Below are positions 54,993-64,000 of a stretch of 64,000 bases of DNA, in pieces. Below the pieces are notes generated by a model. That model was not told the origin of the DNA. It did no database searches and saw only the letters and a list, made by a program, of their open reading frames with translations. The stretch covers positions 155,987 through 219,986 of the forward strand of contig JBBHKE010000928.1 of NCBI GenBank assembly GCA_037447655.1, written 5' to 3'. How positions within the stretch are numbered: position 1 is the first letter of the stretch; each line of letters opens with the position of its first letter. The position numbers were made by a program, and so were the translations under genes. Source of the DNA: Zygnema cylindricum. Lineage: Eukaryota; Streptophyta; Zygnematophyceae; Zygnematales; Zygnemataceae.

Positions 54993-55588
54993 CACCGCGA
55001 ATCGTAATTAGAGTAAATTACTCTAATTCGGTCGCTCGAAATTTCGACTCTATGACATCAAATAGAGTAGACGATTCTAATTTTTTCATTATTCTAATTT
55101 AGGTAAGGTTTAATTAGCGTAACAGAATTGTAATATAGGTTCGTTTTAAATAGTGTGGAGTACGGACGACGTTCGACCGTGCAAAACTGTACTTTTTAAA
55201 GTAAAAAGTACAAATAATGATTTAATACAATCGCGCTCGCACGTGAAATCGGACTAAGCGGAAAATCAATCACATCGAAAAAAAGCCGTTCGCATAACTC
55301 TCGTCCGTCGACAGCATCGTCGTCAGTGTGAACATTAACTGACATTCAGCGCGACAAATAATACTAGCGTCATAATGACGTCAAAACTATACGGACTGAC
55401 AGATTTTGTATGTACACGTAATTTAGTGTTTATAATTTCAGCGGGGATAATTAATGCCGACATAACCCAATATAGAATACTTAAATAAATTAGAGTAAAC
55501 TTCCTCTGTTAAAATGTTTTATCACATAAATTAGAGTTAATTACTCTAATAGTTTTTTTTTTTTTTTTACTCTAATTTTTTCATTACT
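54993..55588. mobile_element. Mariner-like MITE family A, 3'-truncated copy
   Basis: It begins CACCGCGAATCGTAATTAG and follows the family through ACTCTAATTTTTTCATTACT, where the last ~25 bases of the family end are missing. It is somewhat longer than the others because of extra interior sequence at 55230-55360. Confidence 0.75.
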
Positions 55589-57050
55589 GGTGTGCACATA
55601 TTCGTTTTTAATCATTTCGCGTGGACAACCGTCACACCCGATGGTGCCAAGCGGATCTTCTTTTAATTATGAGATTTGACCGATAAGGCCGGACTTCCAT
55701 TACGCGGTCTCAGTAGATGTACGGATCCGTTTACTGACTGCCTTGTCTTCTATGAGGTCGCGTCAGGAAGCAGCTTTTTATTTGCGTGGCTCATTCTGGT
55801 TGGGCCACTTAGGATTATCATTCGATGCTGCAAGTACAGTACCGTACCGTAGCTTTAACGATACCCGATAGCGGCGATGGTTCGGTAGACGGTGTATAGT
55901 GCAGTACTATACCGTACTGTTTTCACTGTAGCATTCGTCGCTACCGACACCTTAGGGCCCCGTCTTTAAATTGGCGCTGTCTAGCCGTACACTAGAAACC
56001 GTACGTAAACGCTTCGGTCCCGATAATTTTTTCCTCCCCGACGCAGTTTGACTTTCAAATTTGAGGTCCGATTGACCAATCTGGACGGCTGATTCTGCCG
56101 GTGTCCCGATCTCGTGACTGTCACCCCGATGTTTGGAGTAGCCCTTGACGGCTTCGGCCAATCAGGGCCCAAAATGCGTCATTTCAAGGCGGTTTTCAAT
56201 GACTCGGCAAGTTTTAGCCACCCAGATTAACGGCCAGAATCCACCCAATCATCGAAAATGACCGTGACAAGACTCACATACACTCTACATGTACGGTATT
56301 AGTGTAGTGTGCACACCAAATTATGCTGGAGTTCTATGAGTCTTTTCTTCAGCTGCACGCGCAGTTAATGTAACCGACAAACAAAGTTCCATTAGGTCGA
56401 AAACCTATATGCCTATATGGTATCCACTACGCATACTTCCTATTCGATGGTTTAATGGTATTTAATTCCGTTCGAACTTGACCATCAGGTTTTGCTGGTC
56501 ACATTAAATGTTCTAGCCATGTCATTGGCTGCAAATCTTATCGCAATCATTTCTTTTTGAATGGAACCGAGGAGTTTAGAAACCTTGTAAAACTACAGTA
56601 AAGTAATGTACTGTACTTTACGGAACTGGGAACTGAATCAACGGGGTTCCACACGCGTTTGCACATTAAGTCAAATGAAAGTCAACTGACGTTTTACATA
56701 AAACGAAATCTATTGATTTGGAAAAAAGTCATCGTTTCACCTTTTTTCATTTTTCTTTTTGTACTTTCTCGTGTTCTCCAGTATTTAAAAGCCTCCTGCT
56801 CCAAAAAACATTTCCCCTTCCATTGTCTTTTTTGTCAATGTTTTAGTTTTCCTTCGCTCCTCCCCCCCTTTTAAAAAAAAAACAAACAATAAAATATACA
56901 GTTGATTGTTTTTAGGAGACAAAACAAGAACAGAAACTAGACTTATTAAAATCAAAAGTTTTTTTTTCAATTCTTATGTTATTCTTTTCCAATTGTAGTA
57001 CTATTTTCATTCAATTGATCAATTCTGACATGACGTCACGTGGTATGCGA
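55589..57050. other. Intergenic upstream of the LysM gene
   Basis: No gene is supported. 55680-55830 resembles 42920-42995. A TATA-like AGTATTTAAAAGCC at about 56780-56793 lies some 260 bases before the LysM start. Confidence 0.5.
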
Positions 57051-59606
57051 ATGAAATTTTCTCCACGTGTCAACTTTGACACGTGGAACCTCCTCTTGAC
57101 AACACTTGTCATCCTCCCATTGGGAGCACAAGGAGACATGTGTATACATCAAATTTCCTTCTCCAATGTTTTTTTCTCTCTCCCTCTCCCTCTCCCTCTC
57201 CTCTCTCCCTTTCTCTCTCTCCTCCCTCTCCCTCTCTCTCCCTCTCCCTCTCTCCCTCTCTCTCTCGCCGTCCTCCTTTGAGTACTCATTTTCTACTTCA
57301 TTTTGTTTATTTAGTTTATACCAGTCCTAGCAAATTACTTTTCAAATTCTAGTTATAGTTTTCATTATTCCATTTTTTTATTTTTCTTTGTTTTCTTTCC
57401 TCAGTGGGTCCCAATTCTTTCGAGGTTCCATTCGGAGGTCTCACATGTTCCCAAATATCTGAACTCAACATGATAACAATTTCAGACCTTCTCTACTTGA
57501 ATTCTGTGAGTTTACCTCAGTTTAGTTTCAGTTTAGCCCCATTTTTTTCCCTACTGGTTTGGATTTGGAGTCTTAAAATTTCAATTTTCCGGCCCAAAAC
57601 TCGATTTTTTATTTAAAATAAGAAAGACAGCCTAAAATTTACAACCAAATTGTTTTACCAACGGAGATAGTCTCATTTCTGGTTGAATACCTTTTTTTTG
57701 TAGGTCTGTATCTACCTTTGCTGTGAATTTTCGTACTCCAATAAGAGAATAAAGCGAAAAAAAAGACAGTCAAACAGCTCTTTTTTGTCCTTTAGTTTCT
57801 ACTGAATCTAAAACTCAAATGTTTGTCATTCTACATTCTACCAAAATGTTTTTTCCTTACTGTAAAAGATGGATTATCATTGAATCTTTTTTGTGTAAAT
57901 GACACTTTCTTTGATAAATTCCGTCCTGAATTAAAATACAGGGCACGGTGGCATTTTTACTTCTATTTTTAGGCTTCTCTGTTTTATTTTAAATGGGTCC
58001 TACAGGGATTACAAAGTTTATGTGGATTGATAACGGCTCCATTAATAGTTCCACAAGGAACCGTACTAATCGTCCCCGATTTGAGCTTAAAATTTACCTG
58101 TTGTAGGGTCAGTTATACCACGGAAAAGGTAAGTCTTACTGCCATGTCATATCTTGTCACGTCACACTATTTCATCACATCTGAGCCGTGTTAGACAACT
58201 GCATCAAAATATATCCGAATCCTTTTTTTTTTGAAGGTTTGGGTGTCGGTTAAAGATTATTTCTTATGACACCGTCGCAAAACTCCAACTATTGTTTAAG
58301 GAAAAATACAGAAAAGCCTCAACCGTTAACATGAAAGTTGGTATTCATGTCAGCGGTTGGGGCTTTTCTGTATTTTTCCTCAAATAATATTTGGAGTTTT
58401 GCGACGGCGTCATAAGAAATAGTCACTATCTGGATCAAATTTCACATTTTTATGAGTCAATAAATCTAATTTTTGTATGCACATGCCTTTGTTTTTGAGG
58501 GTGTATTGTGACGCTACAGGGAGATACTTGCAATCGTATTGTCAAATTTTTTTATTCAAAAAGTAATCCTCTCAATGTGGCAAAACTTGAAATCATCAAC
58601 GACATTAAAAACTTTAACTGTTCGTCACCGAAGACTCCTATAGCACCTCATAACTTGGTAAGTAAAATGAATTGATTATTCTGACTAGAATTTGTTAATG
58701 ATATACTCACAATTTTATGTTTACTAATGTGTATAACATTTGAAGGAAGATAAGTCACTTTGAGATACACACGGCTCTCGTGTTTCAGTGTTTTTTCGTC
58801 TTCAGAGGTGCGAACTTGAGTTGTATTCAATTTTTTCCCTTTGAAAATATGAAAGAGGAGCAATCACTTCAATTCCATTTCAAACATTCTTTTGAAGTGG
58901 AACTGTATTTAGTTGTTTGAAAAATACAAGCTAACCATTTTCGTTTATCGCAGATCTGTGTGAAACGAATTGGCGAAACTAAAACTGTAGTTTTAGGCCC
59001 GAATTATGTATACCAGCCAGGAGATCTTGGATGTACTTTTATGTACAAAAATACTTCAACAGCACTTGATTTTTATTATGCAAACCCGAATATCGATTGC
59101 GGGAAACTTCGGGCTAAAGAGGAGGTATAAACTATTTCATAAAACTCATTTTTTCTTGAAGTTATCAAAGTGGTCTATTTAAGCGACGTCACTCTAATTT
59201 TGCCCCTCATAATTTGAATTTTTATGCCACAATTTTTATGTCTTGTCTATTTATGTGCTATGACATTAAGCATGAATCACCAATTTGTATCATGAATATA
59301 TGGAAAAACAAAAGATAGCGTGAAACTGGATGTTTCGAGCTTATCTTCAAAGTTACAACTACCATGAAAACTGAAAATGATGTCTTTTTGCAGATTCGAA
59401 TTGTAATTGATGAAGCTGCGACATGCGCAACAAATTGTTCTTTTTCTACGGTCCTTAAAAGAAATACAGGATGTACACTGATAAAAAAAGTATATTTCGG
59501 AGGAAAACGTAAAATATTTTGTGCATACGATAGACTCTCCTTAAGAATTTGTGATAATGTTGAAACCTTAACGAAAGGAAAACGAATTTGCCATCCAAGG
59601 AAATAA
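57051..59606 (+). CDS. Secreted LysM-repeat protein
   Basis: Six exons: 57051-57141, 57405-57505, 58006-58128, 58520-58657, 58954-59124, 59394-59606; 278 residues, all junctions in phase. The N-terminus has a signal-peptide pattern (WNLLLTTLVILPLGAQG). LysM modules bind GlcNAc-containing glycans. Module 1: LTCSQISELNMITISDLLYL continuing to VPQGTVLIVP. Module 2: GDTCNRIVKFF ... APHNLICVKR. Module 3, less clear: PGDLGCTFMYKNTSTALDFY to IDCGKLRAKEE. The Cys-rich C-terminus (about 70 residues, eight Cys) has no kinase or membrane segment, so the protein is probably secreted into the wall. In-frame ATGs at 57045, 57030 and 56976 are alternative starts. The exon 1 donor is GTATAC, chosen because it keeps phase. 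The role could be glycan sensing, masking or wall binding. Confidence 0.75.
57174..57272. repeat. CT microsatellite in LysM intron 1
   Basis: CTCCCT and CTCTCT units in the first intron, pyrimidine-rich on the sense strand. Confidence 0.9.
58256..58430. repeat. Intronic long inverted repeat (about 75-bp arms)
   Basis: The left arm starts TATTTCTTATGACACCGTCG and includes AAAAATACAGAAAAGCC. The right arm has GGCTTTTCTGTATTTTT and ends CGACGGCGTCATAAGAAATA. The loop is about 17 bases. Only a few mismatches interrupt the stem. It sits in intron 3 of the LysM gene. Confidence 0.88.
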
Positions 59607-60635
59607 AAAAGTCCATAAATTTGGTCCAGTTTTTGTCAATTTTTTCAAAATCCAAACTAAGAACTTCAAATTTAATTGAGTCAATTTTACATTTTTTTAT
59701 TCAGGTAATTTTGTGGAAATAATTCGATTGTGTTTTTAGTTCGTGATAATGCCATTAATTGAAAAAGATTGAGGATGACATTTAGTAAAAGACCTTCACT
59801 CCTTTTATATTTGAAATTTTACTAGCACTAGAATTGATTCCTACATCATGTTGTCCACTTAGTTATTTGAACATGTCCATGTTAAATATTGACAATTTTT
59901 AGGGTTTGAAATTGGCCACAACAACATTTTTAAAACAGTTCACTAGGCCAAACCCTAAATAATTTATGTTCATACGGATAGGTGCTATAGAACTCTTGCT
60001 ACTTCAGGATCCATAAATGATAAAAGGATGATAATGAAAGAAAAACCAACAAAGAAAATCTGAATTTTATTTTGAAACACACGACGACCAGAACCACCAG
60101 AATGGTGTTTTATGGATTGTAAAACAAATCCGCTAGAATTGGCATTTTGGGAACTGCGGAAGTGTTCGCGTGAGAGTTTTGTAACTGTTTAGTACGGTTT
60201 GATTAACATTATTTCGTACGTGTTAGTTTCGTGTTTGAAACGTATATACGGTCCTACGCACGTTTATGTTCGGTAAATAATCGGGGCCCCTTGCCGATAT
60301 TCATTATGTACCTAATTTTGAGTACTCGAAAATCGATATATATCTTCAATATGTTGAGAATCGAGGTAGCGGGATATTAAGACGATATATTAGTTGACAT
60401 TACGATATATTAATATTGCGATATCGAAGTGACGCTAGGTCAATATTTTTTTCGAACACCCCCCACTTGTTACGATTTTTCGTGCGATTTACCGTGCTAA
60501 TATTAAAGAACCATTTACCGTACTAAAGATGTTCAGACCCAAATATATCGCGATACTGAAGCGATATATCGAGCCCTCTAACCGTTCATATATACAATCG
60601 CGATAATTCTTTACCCGATGCACAACAATACAGGA
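59607..60635. other. Spacer with TATCG-palindrome cluster
   Basis: No gene is seen. From about 60270 to 60625 there are many cgatatatc / tatcgcgat words and a terminus-like gatgcacaacaata, so this is another relative of the element at 46068-47141. Confidence 0.5.
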
Positions 60636-61141
60636 CACCGCGAATCGTAATTAGAGTAAAGAAAAAATTAAGGTAGAAAAAGTAAAAAAAAAAATTAGAG
60701 TTATGAATTTTAATTTGTGTGATATAACATTTTCAAAAAGGAAATTTACTCTAATTTTTAAATAACTTTAATTTGGGCGTAAATTTGGGCGCTGAATATA
60801 TGTCAGCTGAAATTAAGTACAAGTACAGAATATTACAAAACGTACAGTTTCACGTCATTAAGACGTTTGCATTACGCGGTTTGTTAAAACGCAGTTACAT
60901 GAAAATCGGCCTGTATTAAATCATTATTTGTACTTAATAAAGTACAGTTTTGCACGGTGAGACACCGATCGTACGCCACAGTATTTAAAACGACACTGTA
61001 TTAGAGTTATTAACGCTCATTCAGAAAGTACCTTAAATAATGTAAATAATAATTTAAAATAATGTACTCTATTTATGGTGATAGAGTCAAAATTTGGGGT
61101 GACGGAATTAGCGTACACAACTCCAATTACGATTCGCGGTG
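60636..61141. mobile_element. Mariner-like MITE family A, intact copy
   Basis: 506 bases from CACCGCGAATCGTAATTAG to CCAATTACGATTCGCGGTG; TA follows the right end, and the left flank is GA. It preserves the site that carries the nested insertion in the 14-kb copy. Confidence 0.83.
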
Positions 61142-61600
61142 TAGTAAATATGTCTCGAATCGTGAAACCATGTTTGTCGCTTAGTATGTTTTCAGTGAGT
61201 GTTTGTCGTTTTGTGTCTTGGACCAAGGTGGGTTAGTTTAGTCTCGCGGCCGTTAATGTTCAATGTCTATTTTTCTTATTATTGGTAAAAGCTGTCAAAT
61301 ATAAGTACACTTTGGAACAAGATAGTCATCAAAAACAAAAAGCTAACTAAATGAGGCAGATATAAACATAAACATATATGCATGTAGGAAAAAAACAGAC
61401 AAAAACAGACAAATTTTTATTTGAAAATAGTCTCTCTGAATTTGCTAATATCCTAACAGATATATTCTACCCACTTTCAATAAAGAATACAAACTCTAAA
61501 AAAATGAAACCCTTAGAGTCAAACTTCCCAAATATTGAAAACAAAATTCCCAAAATTCCTGAACCACTATTCAAAAGTATTCTCTTTCTTCCTTCGAAAC
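61142..61600. other. 3' flank of the PNGase A gene
   Basis: No gene is seen. It includes the expected 3' UTR of the minus-strand gene ending at 61601. Confidence 0.5.
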
Positions 61601-63313
61601 TTAACATTTTGTCGATCTTTTATCGTAATAAAAAGTAAAATTTGCTTGACTGACCGACCGAGAATAACAACCTTGAAAATCACTTTTGTAAATAAGATCT
61701 TGTTTCGATTTTCCCCATCCTCCCAATAAAGTGTCGTAAATTCCTCCAACCGTTTGAGAATTTTTTTGACTTTCCGTTAAATTTCTAAAAATAAGAGGAA
61801 ATTTTTGCCCGAAAGAACGACTATTTTTGTTGAAATTAAGCCCAATGGTCAACTTAGCATCAAAATAATAATTTTTATTATCTGCCAGGGTGTGAGAGAC
61901 AGGGAGAGAGAGAAGATGAGGAGAGAAGGAAGAAGAGGAGAGAGAGGAGAGGGGGAGGGAGAGGGAGAAGGAGAGAGTGAGGAAGAGGGTAATGGGGACA
62001 GGAGAGGTGAGAGCGGGAAGGGAGAGAGAGCAGGAGCAGGGACGGGAGAGGGAGAGCAAGTGGGAGAGGAAGAGGAAGAAGAGAGGGAGAGGGAGATGGA
62101 CAGGGATACGAAGAGGGAGGATGGGGAGTACGAGAAAGAGGAGAAGTAAAGGAAAGAGTTAGAAAAAAAAATAGACAAACTAGCAAGCAAAAAAAAAAAA
62201 CAATTAAACAGAAAAATGTTTCAAAAACTCTCAATGAAAGCAAAAACTTGAGTTCTAAGACAAAACTAAAGGAGCAAACAAAACAGAAGAGGGAGAGGAA
62301 GAGGGAGAGAAAATAAATACCTGGATAAACGTAATATTTGATTTCAAAAAAGAGAGGATAATCTAATTTTTCGGTTTTAGAAAAAACTATGGCAGTTGAA
62401 TTATCTCGTGTGGTACTTTTTTCGGAACGTTTGACCTTTTGTGAGATCACATTATCGAACGCCTCGTTTAAAATTTGATTTACATTTAAAAATTCTAAAT
62501 TTGTGTTTACTTCTGTCGAGAAATTCCCGAAAGAAGTATTCACATAACCAGATATTTTAAAACGTCTTTTGGCAGATACCGTAACATTTGCGTCGAGCTT
62601 ATTCGGATAAAAGGAAACTTTTTCGGAAACGTTCACCGTGGGTTTCACCTGGAGAGAGGAGAGGAGAGGAGAGGAGAGAAAGTGAGAGGGAGGGAAGAGA
62701 GGGAGAGAAGAGAAGAGAGGGAGAGGGAGGGAGAGAAAGAGAGAGAGGGAGAGACAGACACATTGAGATCGGTAAAAACAGAGTACTTTAGGGAGAGAAG
62801 AGAGAGAGGAGAGACAGAGAGGGAGAGAAGAGAGAGAAGTGAGATCGGTAGAAACAGAGTTCTTTTGATAAAAAAAAAAAACAAAACAAACAGGCACTTT
62901 TCAAAACCAATTAAAAAAAGAAAAAAACCTTACAAAACATATTATATACCTCATAAGATATCACTTTTCCGGTCGTTTGTTTACTTTTTTTATCCAACCA
63001 AAGGTGAAGCGTCGCATCAGTCGGCCAAACCCCACCTTCGTAAATTTTTTCGACCGAAAGAGAAAAGTTTTTACTTTTCCCATCGGTCAATAAACCGACG
63101 ACAGGTGTCAAATCCATTTTAAGTATAGGCAAAATGAAAGATCCGATTCCCAAAATGGGACTCCAAAAATAAGGGTTAATTCCTCCGGAATATAGGACCG
63201 GATAAGGCCAAACTATACCCAATAACAGTTTATTCAAATAAAACTTTATTTCTCGAAAAGGTCCTCCTCCAGCAAAACTGTCTCGGTATTCTGGGTTGAG
63301 GCCATTGATGTAA
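61601..63313 (-). CDS. Peptide-N4-(N-acetyl-beta-glucosaminyl)asparagine amidase A (PNGase A), C-terminal exons (partial)
   Basis: Three minus-strand exons: 63313-62950, 62648-62321 and 61881-61601, with phases 2, 0 and 1 matching at each join. The 5' exons lie beyond the right edge. PNGase A removes N-glycans from glycopeptides by cleaving the Asn-GlcNAc amide and acts in the secretory pathway or wall. Family signatures are strong in the first exon: GGGPFREI, VWPYPVLYSGGINPYFWSPI, LPILKMDLTPVVGLLTDGK and DATLHLWLD. Exon 2 carries the SAKRRFKISGYVNTSFGNFS segment. The final exon ends YYDKRSTKC with TAA at 61601-61603. Introns between them are filled with GA repeats on + (62648-62950 partly, 61882-62320). 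I see no break in the visible part. Confidence 0.9.
61890..62150. repeat. GGAGAG microsatellite in PNGase A intron
   Basis: GAGAGG-type repeats on +, pyrimidine-rich on the sense strand, adjacent to the acceptor of the last exon. Confidence 0.9.
62650..62850. repeat. GAGAGA microsatellite in PNGase A intron
   Basis: GAGAGG and GAGAGA units start within a few bases of the acceptor of the middle exon. Confidence 0.9.
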
Positions 63314-63489
63314 CTGAAAAAGAGATAAAAAGATGATGGTTAAAAAATGAGACTTAATAACAATTAAGTAACGACAAGAAAAAAGAATAATAAATAGTAT
63401 AGTAACAAAAGGAATAATGTTTAAAAGAATAACGAAATCGATACAACCAATATCGATAACTATAGGAAAAGAATAATATCGATAGTGAG

Positions 63490-63968
63490 AGGAGAGAAAA
63501 ATAGGAACGTAGCGTGAGAGAGTGAGAAGGACAGCAATAGCGAGAGTGAATCTGCGATTGAGAGAGAGAGGGAGAGGGAGAGGGAGAGGGAGAGGGAGAG
63601 GGAGAGGGAGAGAAGGCTAGGTGGAAGAGAGAGATAGATAGAGGAGAGTGAGAGGTGAGAGAGGGAGAGGGCGAGAGAGAAAGAGTAAGAGAAAGGTAAT
63701 GATATGATAGTATAAGTAATAGAGTCATAGAGAGTGTCAGAGGGAAAGAGAGAGAGAAATATTGATAAAGCCAAAGTGAAAAGTAGAGTTTGAAAGTGAG
63801 GTTGAGAAAGTAAACGTAGCAGTGAGGGAGGAGAGATAGAGAAAGAGAGAGAGGGAAAGAGGCAGAGGGACAGACAGAGAGAGAGCGAAAGAGAAAAAAA
63901 CAGGCGAGACCGAGAGAAAGAGAGCAAAAGATCGACAGGGAGAGAACGCAAGAGTAAAAAAGGAATAT

Positions 63969-64000
<32 letters not shown>
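63490..64000. repeat. GAGAGG microsatellite at the right edge
   Basis: Purine-rich on +, nearly pure GAGAGG at 63560-63615 and GA at 63970-64000, in the intron upstream of the first visible PNGase A exon. Confidence 0.92.

Noticed and set aside
54683-55102. 139-codon plus-strand frame
   Set aside because: No recognised domain, and its last third is the start of a MITE.
63354-63951. Long Ser/Leu/Pro frames at the right edge
   Set aside because: Translations of the GAGAGG microsatellite in the PNGase A intron.

Overview
This is eukaryotic nuclear DNA. Genes are split by canonical GT-AG introns with codon phases that match across exons, there are LTR retrotransposons and many small DNA-transposon derivatives, and G/A or C/T-rich microsatellites fill introns and spacers. 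The gene content points to the plant lineage: a GEK1-type D-aminoacyl-tRNA deacylase, a PNGase A-type glycoprotein amidase, a plant-type exostosin (GT47) glycosyltransferase, secreted LysM proteins and family GH5 endoglucanases. My best guess is a repeat-rich streptophyte (charophyte) green alga, Chara being one candidate. That is inference, not proof.

Layout. 0-1.1 kb: purine microsatellite ending at the last exon of a LysM-like protein (+). 1.1-6.6 kb: small transposons (an hAT-like MITE with perfect 8-bp target duplication, a PIF/Harbinger-like element with TTA duplication) and a candidate two-exon gene for a 37-residue basic peptide. 6.6-12.6 kb: a complete but mutated Ty1/copia element (Copia-1). 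12.6-16 kb: MITEs, a tRNA-derived SINE-like head, and a mariner-like MITE split by a nested PIF-like element. 16-20.9 kb: a second copia (Copia-2) that lost reverse transcriptase and RNase H. 21.4-24.7 kb: complete GT47 gene (-). 25-29 kb: repeats. 29-31.1 kb: 5' part of an acidic, unrecognised gene (+). 31.5 kb: a 10-N assembly gap. 31.85-35.15 kb: 5' part of the GEK1 gene (-), pointing into the same gap. 37.8-52.3 kb: two divergent (head-to-head) GH5 endoglucanase genes with identical exon lengths, separated by about 6.5 kb of nested transposons. 53-57 kb: CT-rich repeats and MITEs. 57-59.6 kb: complete secreted multi-LysM gene (+). 60.6-61.1 kb: mariner-like MITE. 61.6-63.3 kb: 3' part of a PNGase A gene (-), running off the right edge.

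Several of the genes deal with the cell surface or secretory pathway: GH5 cuts beta-1,4-glucan, GT47 builds wall or matrix glycans in the Golgi, LysM proteins bind GlcNAc-containing polymers and PNGase A releases N-glycans. Their proximity does not prove joint regulation. The strongest unusual observations are the inverted GH5 duplication whose middle exons look homogenised by gene conversion, the gap hiding the 3' ends of two convergent genes, the small peptide gene with transposons in its intron and just past its stop codon, nested MITEs with intact target duplications, and a 21-bp heptad-coding minisatellite that runs into an exon.
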